Made by a program: the position numbers and the translations under genes
The notes under the pieces: model-generated
Database searches by the model: none
What the model saw: the letters and a program-made list of their open reading frames with translations, nothing else
What the model was told of the DNA's origin: nothing
Shown here: positions 45,718 through 56,576 of the stretch, one piece after another
How the letters are laid out: the number at the start of each line of letters is the position of its first letter
How positions within the stretch are numbered: the stretch's first letter is position 1
Source: Aequitasia blattaphilus
Lineage (GTDB): Bacteria; Bacillota; Clostridia; Lachnospirales; Lachnospiraceae
Length of the DNA: 64,000 nucleotides
Direction of reading: 5' to 3'
Assembly (NCBI RefSeq): GCF_024721305.1
Contig: NZ_JAMXOD010000007.1
Span: forward strand, 1-64,000

Positions 45718-45746
45718 ATTATATTTTATAATTCTAAGTTTTTCAA
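45718..45746 (-). promoter_or_regulatory. Promoter of tuf
   Basis: Minus-strand TTGAAA (45741-45746), 17-base spacer, TATAAT (45718-45723), about 70 bases before the tuf start. The message from fusA could also read through, as no terminator is seen in the gap. Confidence 0.8.
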
Positions 45747-45764
45747 GCCCTTTTTACCATTTAC

Positions 45765-47882
45765 TTAATCGTTCTTTACAGACAAAACTTTTTCCTGTAC
45801 TGACTTTGGAACTGGTTCATAACTTTCGAAGAACATTGAGTAGTTTCCACGTCCCTGAGTTCTTGATCTCAAGTCTGTTGCATATCCAAACATTTCTGAT
45901 AATGGAACGAAAGCTCTTACGATTTTTCCGCCACCCAAATCATCCATTCCTTCTACTCTACCACGACGTGAGTTGATATCACCAATGATATCTCCCATGT
46001 ACTCTTCAGGCATTGTTACTTCAACTTTCATGATTGGTTCAAGAAGTACTGGTGAAGATTTCTTCATCGCATCCTTAAACGCCATAGATCCTGCAATATG
46101 GAATGCCATTTCAGATGAATCGACTTCATGGTAAGAACCATCATATACCGTTGCATGAACTCCTACTACTGGGAATCCACCCAAGATACCGGATTGCATA
46201 GCTTCTTCGATACCCTGTCCTACAGCTGGGATGTATTCCTTAGGAATCGCTCCACCAACTACAGTAGAATCAAATTTGTAAATTTCTTCGCCGTTAACAT
46301 CCATAGGCTCGAAACGAACCTTACAGTGTCCGTACTGTCCACGACCACCGGATTGTTTTGCATACTTGCTGTCCACTTCGATTTGCTTTGTGAAAGCTTC
46401 CTTGTAAGCAACCTGAGGTGCACCTACATTCGCTTCAACTTTGTACTCACGAAGAAGTCTATCTACGATAATCTCTAGATGAAGCTCACCCATTCCTGCA
46501 ATAATGGTCTGGCCTGTTTCCGGATCAGTATGAGCTCTAAAGGTTGGATCTTCTTCTGATAATTTTGCTAAAGATTCTCCAAGCTTACCTTGAGATGCTT
46601 TTGTTTTTGGTTCAATTGCAAGCTCGATAACTGGTTCTGGGAACTCCATAGACTCAAGAATAACAGGATTCTTTTCATCACAAAGTGTATCACCAGTTCC
46701 TGTTAGTTTGAAGCCGATTGCTGCTGCAATGTCTCCTGCGTAAACCTTGTCAAGCTCTTCTCTCTTATTGGCATGCATCTGTAAGATACGTCCAACTCTT
46801 TCTTTCTTTCCTTTTGTTGCGTTTAATACATAAGAACCTGAATTTAAAGTTCCTGAGTAAACACGGAAGAAAGCCAGCTTTCCAACAAATGGGTCAGCCA
46901 TAATCTTAAATGCTAATGCTGAGAATGGTTCCTCATCAGATGAGTGTCTTACCACTTCATTTCCTTCATCATCCGTTCCTTCGATTGGAGGAATGTCGAT
47001 TGGTGAAGGCATGTACTCAACTACCGCATCCAATAACTTTTGTACCCCTTTGTTTTTGTAAGCAGAACCACAGCAAACAGGAATTGCCTTGTTTTCGCAT
47101 GTAGCTTTTCTAAGGGCTGCTTTTAATGCATCAACTGAAGGTTCATTTCCCTCCAGGTATTCCATCATTAAATCATCATCTAAATCACAGATTTTCTCAA
47201 TCAACTCTGCATGATATAACTCAGCATCATCTTTCAAATCATCTGGAACATCGATGATATCTACATCTTCACCTTTATCATCATTAAAGATATAGGCCTT
47301 CATTTCCATCAAATCGACGAGACCTTTAAAGTCATCCTCTTTTCCGATCGGAATCTGAAGCATAATTGTATTTTTACCAAGTCTGTCTCTGATTTGCTGA
47401 GTAGACCCGTAATAATCTGCACCCATTTTGTCCATCTTATTAATGAACGCCATTCTTGGTACATTGTATGTATCTGCTTGTCTCCAAACGTTTTCTGACT
47501 GAGGTTCAACTCCGCCCTTTGCGTCGAAAACACCTACAGCTCCGTCAAGCACACGAAGTGAACGCTCAACCTCTACTGTAAAGTCAACGTGCCCCGGAGT
47601 ATCAATGATATTGATACGATGAGCTAACGCTCCATCTTTCTGCTTTCCTAATTCATGCAGAGTCCAATGACAAGTTGTGGCTGCAGAAGTGATTGTGATA
47701 CCTCTTTCCTGCTCCTGTTCCATCCAGTCCATGGTAGCAGTACCTTCATGAGTATCCCCAATCTTATAATTTACACCGGTATAATATAAGATACGCTCTG
47801 TAAGCGTTGTCTTACCAGCATCAATATGAGCCATAATACCGATATTTCTTGTTCTTTCCAATGGATATTCTCTTCCAGCCAA
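45765..47882 (-). CDS. fusA: Elongation factor G
   Basis: A 705-residue EF-G, full length. GTPase motifs [19 protein letters not shown] near 17, DTPGHVDF near 89, [10 protein letters not shown] near 143; later [10 protein letters not shown] and [14 protein letters not shown] of domains IV and V. It moves tRNAs and mRNA through the ribosome after each peptide bond. It lies 15 bases behind rpsG in the str operon. Confidence 0.98.
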   Translation of the reverse strand: MAGREYPLERTRNIGIMAHIDAGKTTLTERILYYTGVNYKIGDTHEGTATMDWMEQEQERGITITSAATTCHWTLHELGKQKDGALAHRINIIDTPGHVDFTVEVERSLRVLDGAVGVFDAKGGVEPQSENVWRQADTYNVPRMAFINKMDKMGADYYGSTQQIRDRLGKNTIMLQIPIGKEDDFKGLVDLMEMKAYIFNDDKGEDVDIIDVPDDLKDDAELYHAELIEKICDLDDDLMMEYLEGNEPSVDALKAALRKATCENKAIPVCCGSAYKNKGVQKLLDAVVEYMPSPIDIPPIEGTDDEGNEVVRHSSDEEPFSALAFKIMADPFVGKLAFFRVYSGTLNSGSYVLNATKGKKERVGRILQMHANKREELDKVYAGDIAAAIGFKLTGTGDTLCDEKNPVILESMEFPEPVIELAIEPKTKASQGKLGESLAKLSEEDPTFRAHTDPETGQTIIAGMGELHLEIIVDRLLREYKVEANVGAPQVAYKEAFTKQIEVDSKYAKQSGGRGQYGHCKVRFEPMDVNGEEIYKFDSTVVGGAIPKEYIPAVGQGIEEAMQSGILGGFPVVGVHATVYDGSYHEVDSSEMAFHIAGSMAFKDAMKKSSPVLLEPIMKVEVTMPEEYMGDIIGDINSRRGRVEGMDDLGGGKIVRAFVPLSEMFGYATDLRSRTQGRGNYSMFFESYEPVPKSVQEKVLSVKND

Positions 47883-47897
47883 GATTTCTTCCTCCTG

Positions 47898-48413
<516 letters not shown>

Positions 48414-48517
48414 TCATCGGTACTCACATGTGTCTTTCTAATGATCCTGTGTAGTGCGTTTATCTATCGAATCCGCAACTTACTTCATCATAGTTCCGTT
48501 TGTGATTACACTAGTTT

Positions 48518-48937
48518 TTATTTAGCGTCTTTTGGTCTCTTTGCACCATACTTAGAACGAGATTGTCTTCTGTTGGCAACTCCTGCTGTATCTAGTGTAC
48601 CTCTAACAACGTGGTATCTTGTACCTGGAAGGTCTTTTACTCTTCCTCCACGGATCAGAACAACGCTATGCTCTTGAAGGTTGTGGCCTTCTCCTGGAAT
48701 ATAGCTTGTTACTTCAATACCGTTAGACAAACGTACTCTGGCAATTTTTCTAAGTGCTGAGTTAGGCTTCTTTGGTGTAGCAGTCTTAACTGCTGTACAA
48801 ACACCTCTTTTTTGAGGAGCAGATTCATTTGTTGATCTTTTTCTCAAAGAGTTGTAACCTTTTTGAAGCGCAGGTGCTGTAGACTTCTTTACAGATGTCT
48901 GACGACCTTTTTTCACTAACTGGTTAAATGTTGGCAT
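48518..48937 (-). CDS. rpsL: 30S ribosomal protein S12
   Basis: A 139-residue S12 starting [15 protein letters not shown], with [11 protein letters not shown] and the streptomycin-site Lys residues in both PKKPNSAL and GGRVKDLPG-type loops (wild-type, sensitive form). GGAGGTG precedes the ATG at 48937; a longer reading to 49033 would overlap the promoter and is rejected. First gene of the str operon. Confidence 0.97.
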   Translation of the reverse strand: MPTFNQLVKKGRQTSVKKSTAPALQKGYNSLRKRSTNESAPQKRGVCTAVKTATPKKPNSALRKIARVRLSNGIEVTSYIPGEGHNLQEHSVVLIRGGRVKDLPGTRYHVVRGTLDTAGVANRRQSRSKYGAKRPKDAK

Positions 48938-49032
48938 TTCTTTTTCACCTCCTATGATTATAATAAGTTGCTGTTTTTGCTCATTGCAAATGTGGGCGCA
49001 CAAATAGGATGTACCTGCGTGCACACTAAACA

Positions 49033-49061
49033 ATTCTATAACTTTTAGACGGAAATGTCAA
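49033..49061 (-). promoter_or_regulatory. Promoter of the str operon (rpsL)
   Basis: Minus-strand TTGACA (49056-49061), 17-base spacer, TAGAAT (49033-49038). It lies just past the stop codon of the HD-domain gene, so rpsL-rpsG-fusA has its own start and does not need read-through from rpoC. Confidence 0.88.
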
Positions 49062-49068
49062 GAATTTA

Positions 49069-49650
49069 TTATAAACCAATTTGATCGGCTATTTCTGTCA
49101 TTTCCTCCAATGCAATATCCATCAAATCTTCCAGTCTAAGACCTGTAAATTCAATCGCCTCCATATAATCTCTATTGGCTCCTGCTGCAAAACGAAGCTC
49201 ATTAAATCTTTTACGAATGGATTTCTTTTTCACACTTGCGATCTTTTTATCCGGATAGATTTGAGCCACTGCTTTTACAAAGCCACTCATTGGATCCGCC
49301 GCAAGAATTGCATATTCCAGGTTTGTCTTAGCCTTTTTCCCTGATTTTGGATTATGAGCTTTGATGGCCTCAAATAAAACTTCGTCCTCAATCCCTTCTT
49401 TCTTAAGAATTTCTATTGAGGTTGGTCCATGTACGCTTAAATCATTCTGCCAGTCACAATGCTCTTCATCCAGATCATGAAGCAATCCGACTATTCCCCA
49501 GTATTCTACCTGGTCAGGTTCCAATCTTTTGGCAAGGCCTTTCATAATTACCTCCACAGCATAAGAGTGGGTAATATAGTTTTCACCTTCCATATATTTC
49601 ATCAGTATTTCGTGAGCTCGTTCTCTTGTCAATTTTTCATTTCCTGCCAT
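49069..49650 (-). CDS. HD-domain hydrolase
   Basis: A 193-residue HD-superfamily protein. Metal-binding residues are seen as His in ITHSYAVEV near 27, HD in GLLHDLDEEHCDW near 53 and a later Asp in LAADPMSGF near 116. Family members of this length are predicted phosphohydrolases acting on nucleotides or similar; the substrate is unknown. AGGAGG precedes the ATG. Confidence 0.8.
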   Translation of the reverse strand: MAGNEKLTRERAHEILMKYMEGENYITHSYAVEVIMKGLAKRLEPDQVEYWGIVGLLHDLDEEHCDWQNDLSVHGPTSIEILKKEGIEDEVLFEAIKAHNPKSGKKAKTNLEYAILAADPMSGFVKAVAQIYPDKKIASVKKKSIRKRFNELRFAAGANRDYMEAIEFTGLRLEDLMDIALEEMTEIADQIGL

Positions 49651-49689
49651 CTTTTCATCCTCCTGTATAATCTTCTATCTAATAATAAT

Positions 49690-49721
49690 AGGAAGCCCCT
49701 TCTTTTGTAAAGGGACTTCCT
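49690..49721 (-). terminator. Terminator after the M24 peptidase gene
   Basis: On the minus strand AGGAAGTCCCTT and AAGGGGCTTCCT pair over 12 bases with one G-U, loop of 8, followed by an A/T tract. It separates the peptidase from the HD gene. Confidence 0.7.
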
Positions 49722-49738
49722 ACGTCAAATCCATTCTT

Positions 49739-50824
49739 TTATTCTTCTGGTACTACAATCAAATCTTTTGTAAAATGATTCAACACTTCACATCCATCTT
49801 CCGTAATGATTACTAAATCCTCAATACGAACTCCAATTCCCTCTTCCGGAATGTAAATTCCCGGCTCAACAGAAAAGCATTGTCCTACCTGGATAACATC
49901 CTCATTGACAGAAGACACATCTCCAAACTCATGATCTTCCAGACCAATGGAGTGTCCTGTTCTATGAGTGAAGTACTGTCCAAATCCCTTTTCTTCGATG
50001 TAGTTACGTGCTGCCAAGTCTACATCCTTCATCTTATTTCCAGGCTTTGCCGCAGCAATACCACGCATATTAGCTTCCACTACAATATCATAGATTTCTC
50101 TTTGTCGATCTGATACTTCACCAATAAATACCGTTCTTGTCATGTCCGAAGCATAATTATCTTTAAAAGCCCCAATGTCCAAAACCACACAATCTCCACG
50201 TTTTCCTTTTGAATCATCGGTTACATGGTGTGGGTCTGCTGCACCTTTTGCATAAGCTGTGATTGGATCAAAGGATACATCCTCACATCCCAGCTCTTTA
50301 TAAATCTCCCGTATCTTTGCGTTTAGCTCTCTTTCTGTCATGCCTTTGACTACATATGGTATCAACTTTTCCATTGCAATATCATTTAGTCTGGAGGATT
50401 CTCTCATAAGAGCTTGCTCTTTTTCATCTTTCACCATACGAATGTAATCGATGATTGGCGAACCATTCACAAACTTACTTCCGCCGCCCAGCTCTTGTAA
50501 ACGAATCAGGAATTTTGCCGGCCATGTTTTATCAATTCCCATCACCTTATCTTTGTCCACATATTGGCTCAGTATTTCTACCCCATCTTCAATGTCATCA
50601 TACCAGATGATATCAACCCCCATGTCTCCTTCTTGAGGAAAGAGCTTATTAATCATCATCTTATGATTACCATTAGTATTTAGATAAAGTGCCAACAATC
50701 TTTCTCCTGGATGAATCCAATGTCCAGTCAAATAAAAAATCGCTACCGGGTCAGATATAATCATCTGTGGCACTTGGTTTGCCTCCATAGAAGCAAGTAC
50801 TCTTTTTAATTTGTTTTGATCCAT
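49739..50824 (-). CDS. M24 family aminopeptidase (Xaa-Pro dipeptidase-like)
   Basis: A 361-residue metallopeptidase. A creatinase-type N-terminal domain (1-120) precedes the pita-bread catalytic domain. Metal ligands are visible: Asp in VLDIGAFKDNYASDMTRT (two Asp, near 213 and 224), His in THRTGHSIGLEDHE near 290, Glu in VEPGIYIP near 322 and Glu in VRIEDLV near 336. It removes the residue before proline from short peptides in the cytoplasm. It has its own consensus promoter. Confidence 0.9.
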   Translation of the reverse strand: MDQNKLKRVLASMEANQVPQMIISDPVAIFYLTGHWIHPGERLLALYLNTNGNHKMMINKLFPQEGDMGVDIIWYDDIEDGVEILSQYVDKDKVMGIDKTWPAKFLIRLQELGGGSKFVNGSPIIDYIRMVKDEKEQALMRESSRLNDIAMEKLIPYVVKGMTERELNAKIREIYKELGCEDVSFDPITAYAKGAADPHHVTDDSKGKRGDCVVLDIGAFKDNYASDMTRTVFIGEVSDRQREIYDIVVEANMRGIAAAKPGNKMKDVDLAARNYIEEKGFGQYFTHRTGHSIGLEDHEFGDVSSVNEDVIQVGQCFSVEPGIYIPEEGIGVRIEDLVIITEDGCEVLNHFTKDLIVVPEE

Positions 50825-50875
50825 GTCTAATTTCCCTCACCTTTCAATGAATTACGCATCGTTGCGTCTAAGGTC

Positions 50876-50904
50876 ATTATAGTCCTCAAAAAATCCAAAG
50901 TCAA
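50876..50904 (-). promoter_or_regulatory. Consensus promoter of the M24 peptidase gene
   Basis: Minus-strand TTGACT (50899-50904), 17-base spacer, TATAAT (50876-50881), 52 bases before the start codon: a near-perfect sigma-A promoter, suggesting steady expression. Confidence 0.88.
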
Positions 50905-50923
50905 TGAAGTAAATAGGTATTTA

Positions 50924-51373
50924 TTATTCAATTACGGGCTCTGAAAATTCCGATAATTCCTCCGAATTTTTATCCACAAATTTCACATTTAAGTTCTTCT
51001 CCACCTCAAAGTTATAAGTCACTGTATAGGCCTTTTCTCCGCCTTCCCAATCTTGTTTATACTCAAAAACAACCGATACCTGCCCTGCCTTTTCTGCCTC
51101 AAATACATAGCGGCTTCTGCCGGGTGCTCCTGCAATTTGATCCTCCCCTTGCCTGCCCTCTATAAAATCCTCACTTTTGAATACCATTTTCCCATCACCA
51201 GTCATTTGATAACTCCAGGTATATCCCGTAGTCGGATTCGATTCCAGTTCAATCACAGCTTTCTTTTTTATCTCCTCTTTTCCTGCATCTCCTTGACTGG
51301 CTTTCCCGCATCCAGTAAGAAGCAGCACGCTGCAAATCCCTAACAGCACCTTTACAATCACTTTTTTATTCAT
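50924..51373 (-). CDS. Chagasin-family (I42) protease-inhibitor-like lipoprotein
   Basis: A 149-residue lipoprotein with a lipobox at LLTGC (Cys near 22). The mature part has the chagasin signature SNPTTGYTWSY near 46-56, a central GAPGRSRYVFEAEKAG (second and third loops near 83-98) and an Ig-like beta sandwich. Chagasins block papain-type cysteine proteases by inserting these loops; whether the target is an own or host protease is unknown. The ATG at 51373 is preferred over the preceding GTG, with AGGAGG 8 bases upstream. Confidence 0.82.
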   Translation of the reverse strand: MNKKVIVKVLLGICSVLLLTGCGKASQGDAGKEEIKKKAVIELESNPTTGYTWSYQMTGDGKMVFKSEDFIEGRQGEDQIAGAPGRSRYVFEAEKAGQVSVVFEYKQDWEGGEKAYTVTYNFEVEKNLNVKFVDKNSEELSEFSEPVIE

Positions 51374-51443
51374 CACAATATCCTCCTCTTTTTTGTTTGG
51401 TATAGGTTTATACTACCAAACAAGGACATCAATTGAACAACAC

Positions 51444-52241
51444 CTAATAATCTTTCTGGGAATCCAGGTATCCTACTGTAAATTCTCCCCAATAGTAATT
51501 ACTCATATACTCTCCACTATACCCATTCACAGCTTTTACATCACCTTCCAAAAAGGCGTAGTAATCACACTCAATTTTCCCTTTGTCAATGGCAATTCCC
51601 GTACGATTCTTAATGATAATATCCTCTGCTCCAACACTTTTTAAGGCTTTTCCCATTTCACTTACAAAGGTTTGCATTTGTTTTTGTCTGGAACGGTCAT
51701 ACATCCCATCCTCCCAAATGATGGAAGCCAGCTCCGACATCGTCACACCTGCTCCTTTCCGGTCTACTAAATACGCAAGAATCTCTTTGGACTTACTTCT
51801 GGAAAAATGAATAGGTTTTCCGTCATAAAAGACTTCAAAATTCCCAAAAGTCTGCATAACGACTCCCTTTTTTAATTCTGTTACCTGGTCCTTTTTAACG
51901 TATTCCAATTCTTTTCGTATTTCATCTACTCCTGCCGGCTTCAGGAGATATCCAGATACGTGTTGTTTAAAAGCTTCTACTGCATATTCCGAATATCCTG
52001 TCAGGAAAATAATACTGATGTCCGAATCAATGTCTTTCACCTGCTTCGCCATCTCCAGCCCATTCATTTCCCTCATATGAATGTCCAAAAAGGCAACATC
52101 AGCTTTATGCTCTTTTAAATATTCCAAACACTTAAGCGGATTTGTAAACCCTTCCTTTTCCGTTACCGACTCAATTTCTTCCAGACTAAGCAAAATATTC
52201 TTTAGTGCAATTTTCTCATCATCTACACATACAACTCTCAT
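51444..52241 (-). CDS. Response regulator with SARP-like winged-helix output
   Basis: A 265-residue regulator. Receiver: VVCVDDEKIA near 3, acceptor Asp in VAFLDIHMRE near 54, Lys in YLLKPAGV near 102. The output domain (about 130-235) begins FGNFEVFYDGKPIHFSRSKS (near 133) and resembles the SARP/BTAD-type winged helix, not LytTR or AraC. It overlaps the kinase gene by 4 bases (ATGA). Targets are unknown; the feo operon and the chagasin gene are neighbours. Confidence 0.85.
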   Translation of the reverse strand: MRVVCVDDEKIALKNILLSLEEIESVTEKEGFTNPLKCLEYLKEHKADVAFLDIHMREMNGLEMAKQVKDIDSDISIIFLTGYSEYAVEAFKQHVSGYLLKPAGVDEIRKELEYVKKDQVTELKKGVVMQTFGNFEVFYDGKPIHFSRSKSKEILAYLVDRKGAGVTMSELASIIWEDGMYDRSRQKQMQTFVSEMGKALKSVGAEDIIIKNRTGIAIDKGKIECDYYAFLEGDVKAVNGYSGEYMSNYYWGEFTVGYLDSQKDY

Positions 52242-54061
52242 GACTCCTCCTCTATCTTCTGAAACTCTTTCGGCAGCTTGATCGTAACTTTCGTTCCTTT
52301 GTTTACGACACTTTCAATGGATAAACTGCCTCCTAAAAGTGTTTCAATCCTCTCTGTTGTATTCGTAATTCCTATATGGCTTCTTCCATCCCGTTGTTTT
52401 TCCTCTGGATTATATCCCTTCCCATTATCTTCAATCTCAACGTAATAATTCTTTTTATTTTCATAACTTCGCAGTGTCACAACTCCGCCTTCCTCCAAGG
52501 GCGCCACCCCATACTTAATCGCATTTTCCACTAAGGGCTGTATGGTAAGGGAAGGAATCAAAAAGTCTCTCACTTCTAATTCATATTCAAAATCCACCTC
52601 TTCAAAGCGAAGCCTCTCAATCGCCAGATAATTCTCCAAATGCTGCAATTCTCTCTCAAAGGGAATCGGCTTTCTCTCTTTCAAGGAGTCCATGTTTCCT
52701 CGCAAATACTTCGAAAATTTTTCAACCGTCACAGCTGCCAGCTCTGGATTGGTCTTGCACAAATAGTGTATGGTGTTTAATGCATTATATAGGAAATGAG
52801 GCTGAATCTGACTCAGCATAATTGCAATCTTACTCCTGGTAATCTCTTCTTCGTATTCCATTACTTTTCTAGAGTTTTCAATCATCTTCACTGTAGCCCT
52901 GACAAATAAAAACGCTTGTATCAAAACAAAGACAAATAGCCCACTGGCCAGAATCTTTCCTGTACTAAATAAATCAAAGTAAAAATTCAACATCTCCATT
53001 ACCATGAACCCACAGTACACAATCATCGAGACCATCATTAAGCCTCTTTTCTTTCTCCTGCTTGGGTAGATCATCAAATGACGTACCACAAACACCATAA
53101 CCCCTATGCTGATGACGAGATTGAAAAGCACGAGATACATACGGATGTTATAGGCATCTGCATACCCCAGCGCCTGGAGTCCCAGCACACACAACCAAGC
53201 CAGCCCACACAGCCACTCCATTGCCTGCAGCACTCTCCGTTCCTTTGTTTCCACAAAAATCATCAGATAGGAGATTGTCAAAATAACCAGGAAGCTTTGA
53301 AGGCTTGTGTCTAACACCGCCAGGAACAAAGGAAACTCAAAAACATGACTTATGTATCTGCCATTAATAAAAATCCAAATTCCCCCAGTCAAAATATACA
53401 AACCAAAGAACATCATCTTCTTAAGGATTTCTCTGTCCCCCCGTCCGATTAAAGGAGCAAGGATAAACAAAAGAAGCCCAAAGGCAATGAGCACACCCCC
53501 TTCAATTAGCAGAAGCATATCCTGAACAAAAAGCTTCTTCATTAATGTCCACGTATCTCCCACACAAAGATTATCAAGAAATACCTGATAAGAGTAATTC
53601 GCATTTTCTGGATATTTATTCGATAAAATAATCGTAATATCATCTTGATCTTCTGCCTGATCAATGGTCAGTTCTTCCCAGCTTATTCCAGCCGATTGCA
53701 TTGCTCTTGGATATCCCGAAACTTCGCCATAATGATAAATTTCAGTTTCGCCATTAAATACCTGTACTTCCAGGTAATAAATATACAGATGAAGTTCTTC
53801 ATTTTCCTTTAACCTTCTCGAAAAGTGTCCCTTTAAGATTACTTGATCCTCTTTGACATTTTCCAGCTTCATCTCTTTCCCAAGCTTTACCCATTCACCA
53901 TCTTTCTGCTGATACTCCCCAATAAAACGGATCCCCTCAAGACTATTGTCCTCCCGTTCATATGAGCTTGTTACAACAAACATGTACCCTAGAAGGCAAA
54001 GAATCAGAACAATTCCCAAACCTCTTATTCCTTTGAATACTCTATTTTTGTACACTCCCAT
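52238..54061 (-). CDS. Sensor histidine kinase with seven-membrane-segment sensor
   Basis: A 607-residue kinase. One N-terminal membrane segment (about 14-30), an extracellular beta-rich domain (about 35-180), then about seven membrane segments (about 185-390) as in 7TMR-DISM sensors, then His_kinase with LSQIQPHFLYNALNTI near 420 and an HATPase with IQPLVENAIKYG and DNGKGYNPEE. It pairs with the regulator that follows. The extracellular ligand is unknown. Confidence 0.88.
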   Translation of the reverse strand: MGVYKNRVFKGIRGLGIVLILCLLGYMFVVTSSYEREDNSLEGIRFIGEYQQKDGEWVKLGKEMKLENVKEDQVILKGHFSRRLKENEELHLYIYYLEVQVFNGETEIYHYGEVSGYPRAMQSAGISWEELTIDQAEDQDDITIILSNKYPENANYSYQVFLDNLCVGDTWTLMKKLFVQDMLLLIEGGVLIAFGLLLFILAPLIGRGDREILKKMMFFGLYILTGGIWIFINGRYISHVFEFPLFLAVLDTSLQSFLVILTISYLMIFVETKERRVLQAMEWLCGLAWLCVLGLQALGYADAYNIRMYLVLFNLVISIGVMVFVVRHLMIYPSRRKKRGLMMVSMIVYCGFMVMEMLNFYFDLFSTGKILASGLFVFVLIQAFLFVRATVKMIENSRKVMEYEEEITRSKIAIMLSQIQPHFLYNALNTIHYLCKTNPELAAVTVEKFSKYLRGNMDSLKERKPIPFERELQHLENYLAIERLRFEEVDFEYELEVRDFLIPSLTIQPLVENAIKYGVAPLEEGGVVTLRSYENKKNYYVEIEDNGKGYNPEEKQRDGRSHIGITNTTERIETLLGGSLSIESVVNKGTKVTIKLPKEFQKIEEES

Positions 54062-54121
54062 GTCCTCCCCTCACATTCTTCTATACACTTATATTAATAT
54101 AATCCCCTTTCTCCTACAAGT

Positions 54122-54160
54122 AAAAAAGCTTCTCTACGTTTTTCGTAGAAAAGCTTTTTT
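54122..54160. terminator. Bidirectional terminator after the feo operon
   Basis: A 17-base stem with one mismatch (AAAAAAGCTT...CTACG against CGTAG...AAGCTTTTTT) and a 5-base loop directly abuts the stop codon of the small Cys-rich gene. It is T-rich on both strands. Confidence 0.85.
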
Positions 54161-54161
54161 A

Positions 54162-54338
54162 CTATTTCCTATGTTCCGTATGACCACAATCCATGCCACA
54201 CCCATCACATCCACAGCTGCATCCGCCACCATTCTTTTTCTTCTTCACAATACTTCTCACAATCAGAACAACAATTATAAGTAGTATTATTCCAATAATC
54301 GCTGTTGACAAAATACCGCTGGTAAATAATGCCTCCAT
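54162..54338 (-). CDS. FeoB-associated Cys-rich membrane protein
   Basis: A 58-residue protein starting MEALFTSGIL. One membrane helix (about 10-28), a basic stretch KKKK (32-35), then a Cys-rich tail GGGCSCGCDGCGMDCGH with five Cys (residues 40, 42, 44, 47, 51). This is the pattern of the PF12669 family found right behind feoB in Firmicutes, thought to help ferrous iron uptake. An AGGGG site precedes the ATG. It lies 32 bases behind feoB and ends at the terminator. Confidence 0.88.
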   Translation of the reverse strand: MEALFTSGILSTAIIGIILLIIVVLIVRSIVKKKKNGGGCSCGCDGCGMDCGHTEHRK

Positions 54339-54370
54339 AAAACCCCTTCTTTCTAAATCAAATCTGCGTC

Positions 54371-56560
54371 TTATTTCGCAAATTTATGAGCTTTTACACT
54401 CGAAACATTTATGTTCAAGGTTTTGCTCTCCTTATATGGTCTAAACAAAAAGTAGAGAATAAGAGCTACAACAAGGAATCCAACAATCGTCCAAATGGTG
54501 AACGCTCCACCGGTGAAAATATTACCAATCTGATAAACCGCCAATGCAACTCCATAGGCTAAAATTGTTTGATATCCAATGGCAAACCAAAACCACTTTG
54601 TATTATTCATCTCTCTCTTAATCGCTCCCATTGCCGCAAAGCAAGGTGCACAAAGAAGATTAAATACAAGGAATGAATAAGCGCTCAATGCAGTAAAGCT
54701 TGCTGCAAGCGTGGACCATATTTCATTACCCTCTTCTGCTACTTCTGCATAACCATACAGTATCCCAAAAGTACCTACTACATTTTCTTTTGCTACCAAT
54801 CCGGTAATGGCTGCAACTGCGGCTTTCCATTCTCCCCATCCAAGAGGAACAAATAGCCATGAGATTCCTTTACCGATACTTGCTAATAAACCATTTTCAA
54901 GATCCTCAACCATGCCGAATTTTCCATTTACAAAACCAAAGTTTGATGTAAACCAGATAAAGATGGTAGAAAGCAATATAATACTTCCCGCTTTCTTAAT
55001 AAATGACCATCCTCTTTCCCACATGCTTCTAAGAACATCCGATATTCTTGGCATACGGTATGAAGGAAGCTCCATAACAAAAGGTGCCGGATCTCCTGCA
55101 AACATCTTTGTTTTCTTTAGCATAATTCCAGATATAATAATCGCTGCAATTCCCACAAAATATGCACTTGGCGCTACCCATGAAGCACCACCAAACAGGG
55201 CTCCTGCAATCAATGCAATAATTGGTAGTTTCGCACCACACGGAATAAATGTCGTTGTCATGATTGTCATCTTTCGGTCTCGATCATTTTCAATCGTTCG
55301 GGATGCCATAATTCCCGGCACACCACAACCTGTTCCAATTAAGATTGGAATAAAGGATTTTCCAGACAAACCGAATTTGCGGAAAATTCTGTCCATAATA
55401 AATGCGATTCTTGCCATATACCCACAAGACTCTAAAAATGCCAGGAAGATAAAGAGAACTAACATCTGAGGCACAAATCCCAATACTGCTCCAACTCCAG
55501 CCACAATACCATCTAAAATCAAGCTCTGAAGCCAGCCAGCCGCATGAACAGATTCTAAAAAACCTCCTAGAATCACAGGAATTCCTGGTATTTCCAATCC
55601 AAAAAGACTCCAGCCATCTCCAAACACTCCATCATTGGCCCAATCCGTCGCCCAAGTTCCAACGGTTGTAACCGATACGTAATATACAATCCACATAACA
55701 ACTGCAAAAATCGGCAGTGCAAGCCATCTGTTGGTTACAATCTTATCAATTTTATCAGAGGTTGTCAGCTTTACCTTGCTTGCTTTTACTAAACTTCCCT
55801 CGATAATCGAGCTGATATAGTTATATCTTTCATTCGTGATAATACTTTCTCCGTCATCATCCAGCACTTCTTCACACTTGGAAATAATACTCTCAACATC
55901 TATCCTCATGGCAATCTGCTCTTTAATCTTATCATCTCTCTCAAAAAGCTTCACTGCAACAAATCGTTGATCTTTGTCATTTCTTCCACCTTTGTCCTCA
56001 ATCATTCCCTCAATCTCGGTCAAAGCAGATTCAACCACAGCTGAGAATTCATGAACACGAACAGAGGTCTTACCTTTTGCAGCTTCGATTGCCTTCTTCG
56101 TAATCTCTTCAATTCCCTTTTGCTTCATAGCAGATATCTCAACCACAGGGCATCCCAACTTCTTACTCAAGACTCCTGTATTGATTTTATCACCGCTCTT
56201 TTCCACTACATCCATCATATTAACTGCAACAACAACCGGTATTCCAAGCTCAATAAGCTGTGTCGTTAAGTAGAGGTTTCTTTCCAAATTGGTACCATCT
56301 ACAATATTTAAAATTGCATCTGGCTTTTCATTTAGAAGATAATTTCTTGCTACCACCTCTTCTAGTGTATAAGGTGACAAGGAGTAGATTCCAGGCAAAT
56401 CAGTAATGGTAACCTCTTTCTCTCCCTTTAACTTTCCTTCTTTTTTCTCAACTGTAACCCCTGGCCAGTTTCCAACGTATTGGTTGGAGCCTGTAAGCAC
56501 ATTAAATAGGGTAGTTTTACCACTGTTTGGATTTCCCGCAAGGGCTATCGTAATTCCCAT
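54371..56560 (-). CDS. feoB: Ferrous iron transport protein B
   Basis: A 729-residue FeoB. The N-terminal G domain has GNPNSGKTTLFN near 9, DLPGIYSLSPY near 54 and NMMDVVEK near 114; a GDI-like spacer leads to the membrane domain with two Gate motifs and conserved Cys in GTGCGVPGIMASRTI near 400 and CGAKLPIIALI near 436. It takes up ferrous iron across the cytoplasmic membrane. It lies 16 bases behind feoA in an iron-controlled operon. Confidence 0.97.
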   Translation of the reverse strand: MGITIALAGNPNSGKTTLFNVLTGSNQYVGNWPGVTVEKKEGKLKGEKEVTITDLPGIYSLSPYTLEEVVARNYLLNEKPDAILNIVDGTNLERNLYLTTQLIELGIPVVVAVNMMDVVEKSGDKINTGVLSKKLGCPVVEISAMKQKGIEEITKKAIEAAKGKTSVRVHEFSAVVESALTEIEGMIEDKGGRNDKDQRFVAVKLFERDDKIKEQIAMRIDVESIISKCEEVLDDDGESIITNERYNYISSIIEGSLVKASKVKLTTSDKIDKIVTNRWLALPIFAVVMWIVYYVSVTTVGTWATDWANDGVFGDGWSLFGLEIPGIPVILGGFLESVHAAGWLQSLILDGIVAGVGAVLGFVPQMLVLFIFLAFLESCGYMARIAFIMDRIFRKFGLSGKSFIPILIGTGCGVPGIMASRTIENDRDRKMTIMTTTFIPCGAKLPIIALIAGALFGGASWVAPSAYFVGIAAIIISGIMLKKTKMFAGDPAPFVMELPSYRMPRISDVLRSMWERGWSFIKKAGSIILLSTIFIWFTSNFGFVNGKFGMVEDLENGLLASIGKGISWLFVPLGWGEWKAAVAAITGLVAKENVVGTFGILYGYAEVAEEGNEIWSTLAASFTALSAYSFLVFNLLCAPCFAAMGAIKREMNNTKWFWFAIGYQTILAYGVALAVYQIGNIFTGGAFTIWTIVGFLVVALILYFLFRPYKESKTLNINVSSVKAHKFAK

Positions 56561-56576
56561 TTCTCTTCCTCCTCGA

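Noticed and set aside
54807-55469. A 220-codon open frame on the plus strand inside feoB, and similar long frames opposite mglA (9819-10286) and fusA
   Set aside because: They lie wholly opposite well-conserved genes, have no ribosome site or known domain, and arise from codon bias of the real strand.
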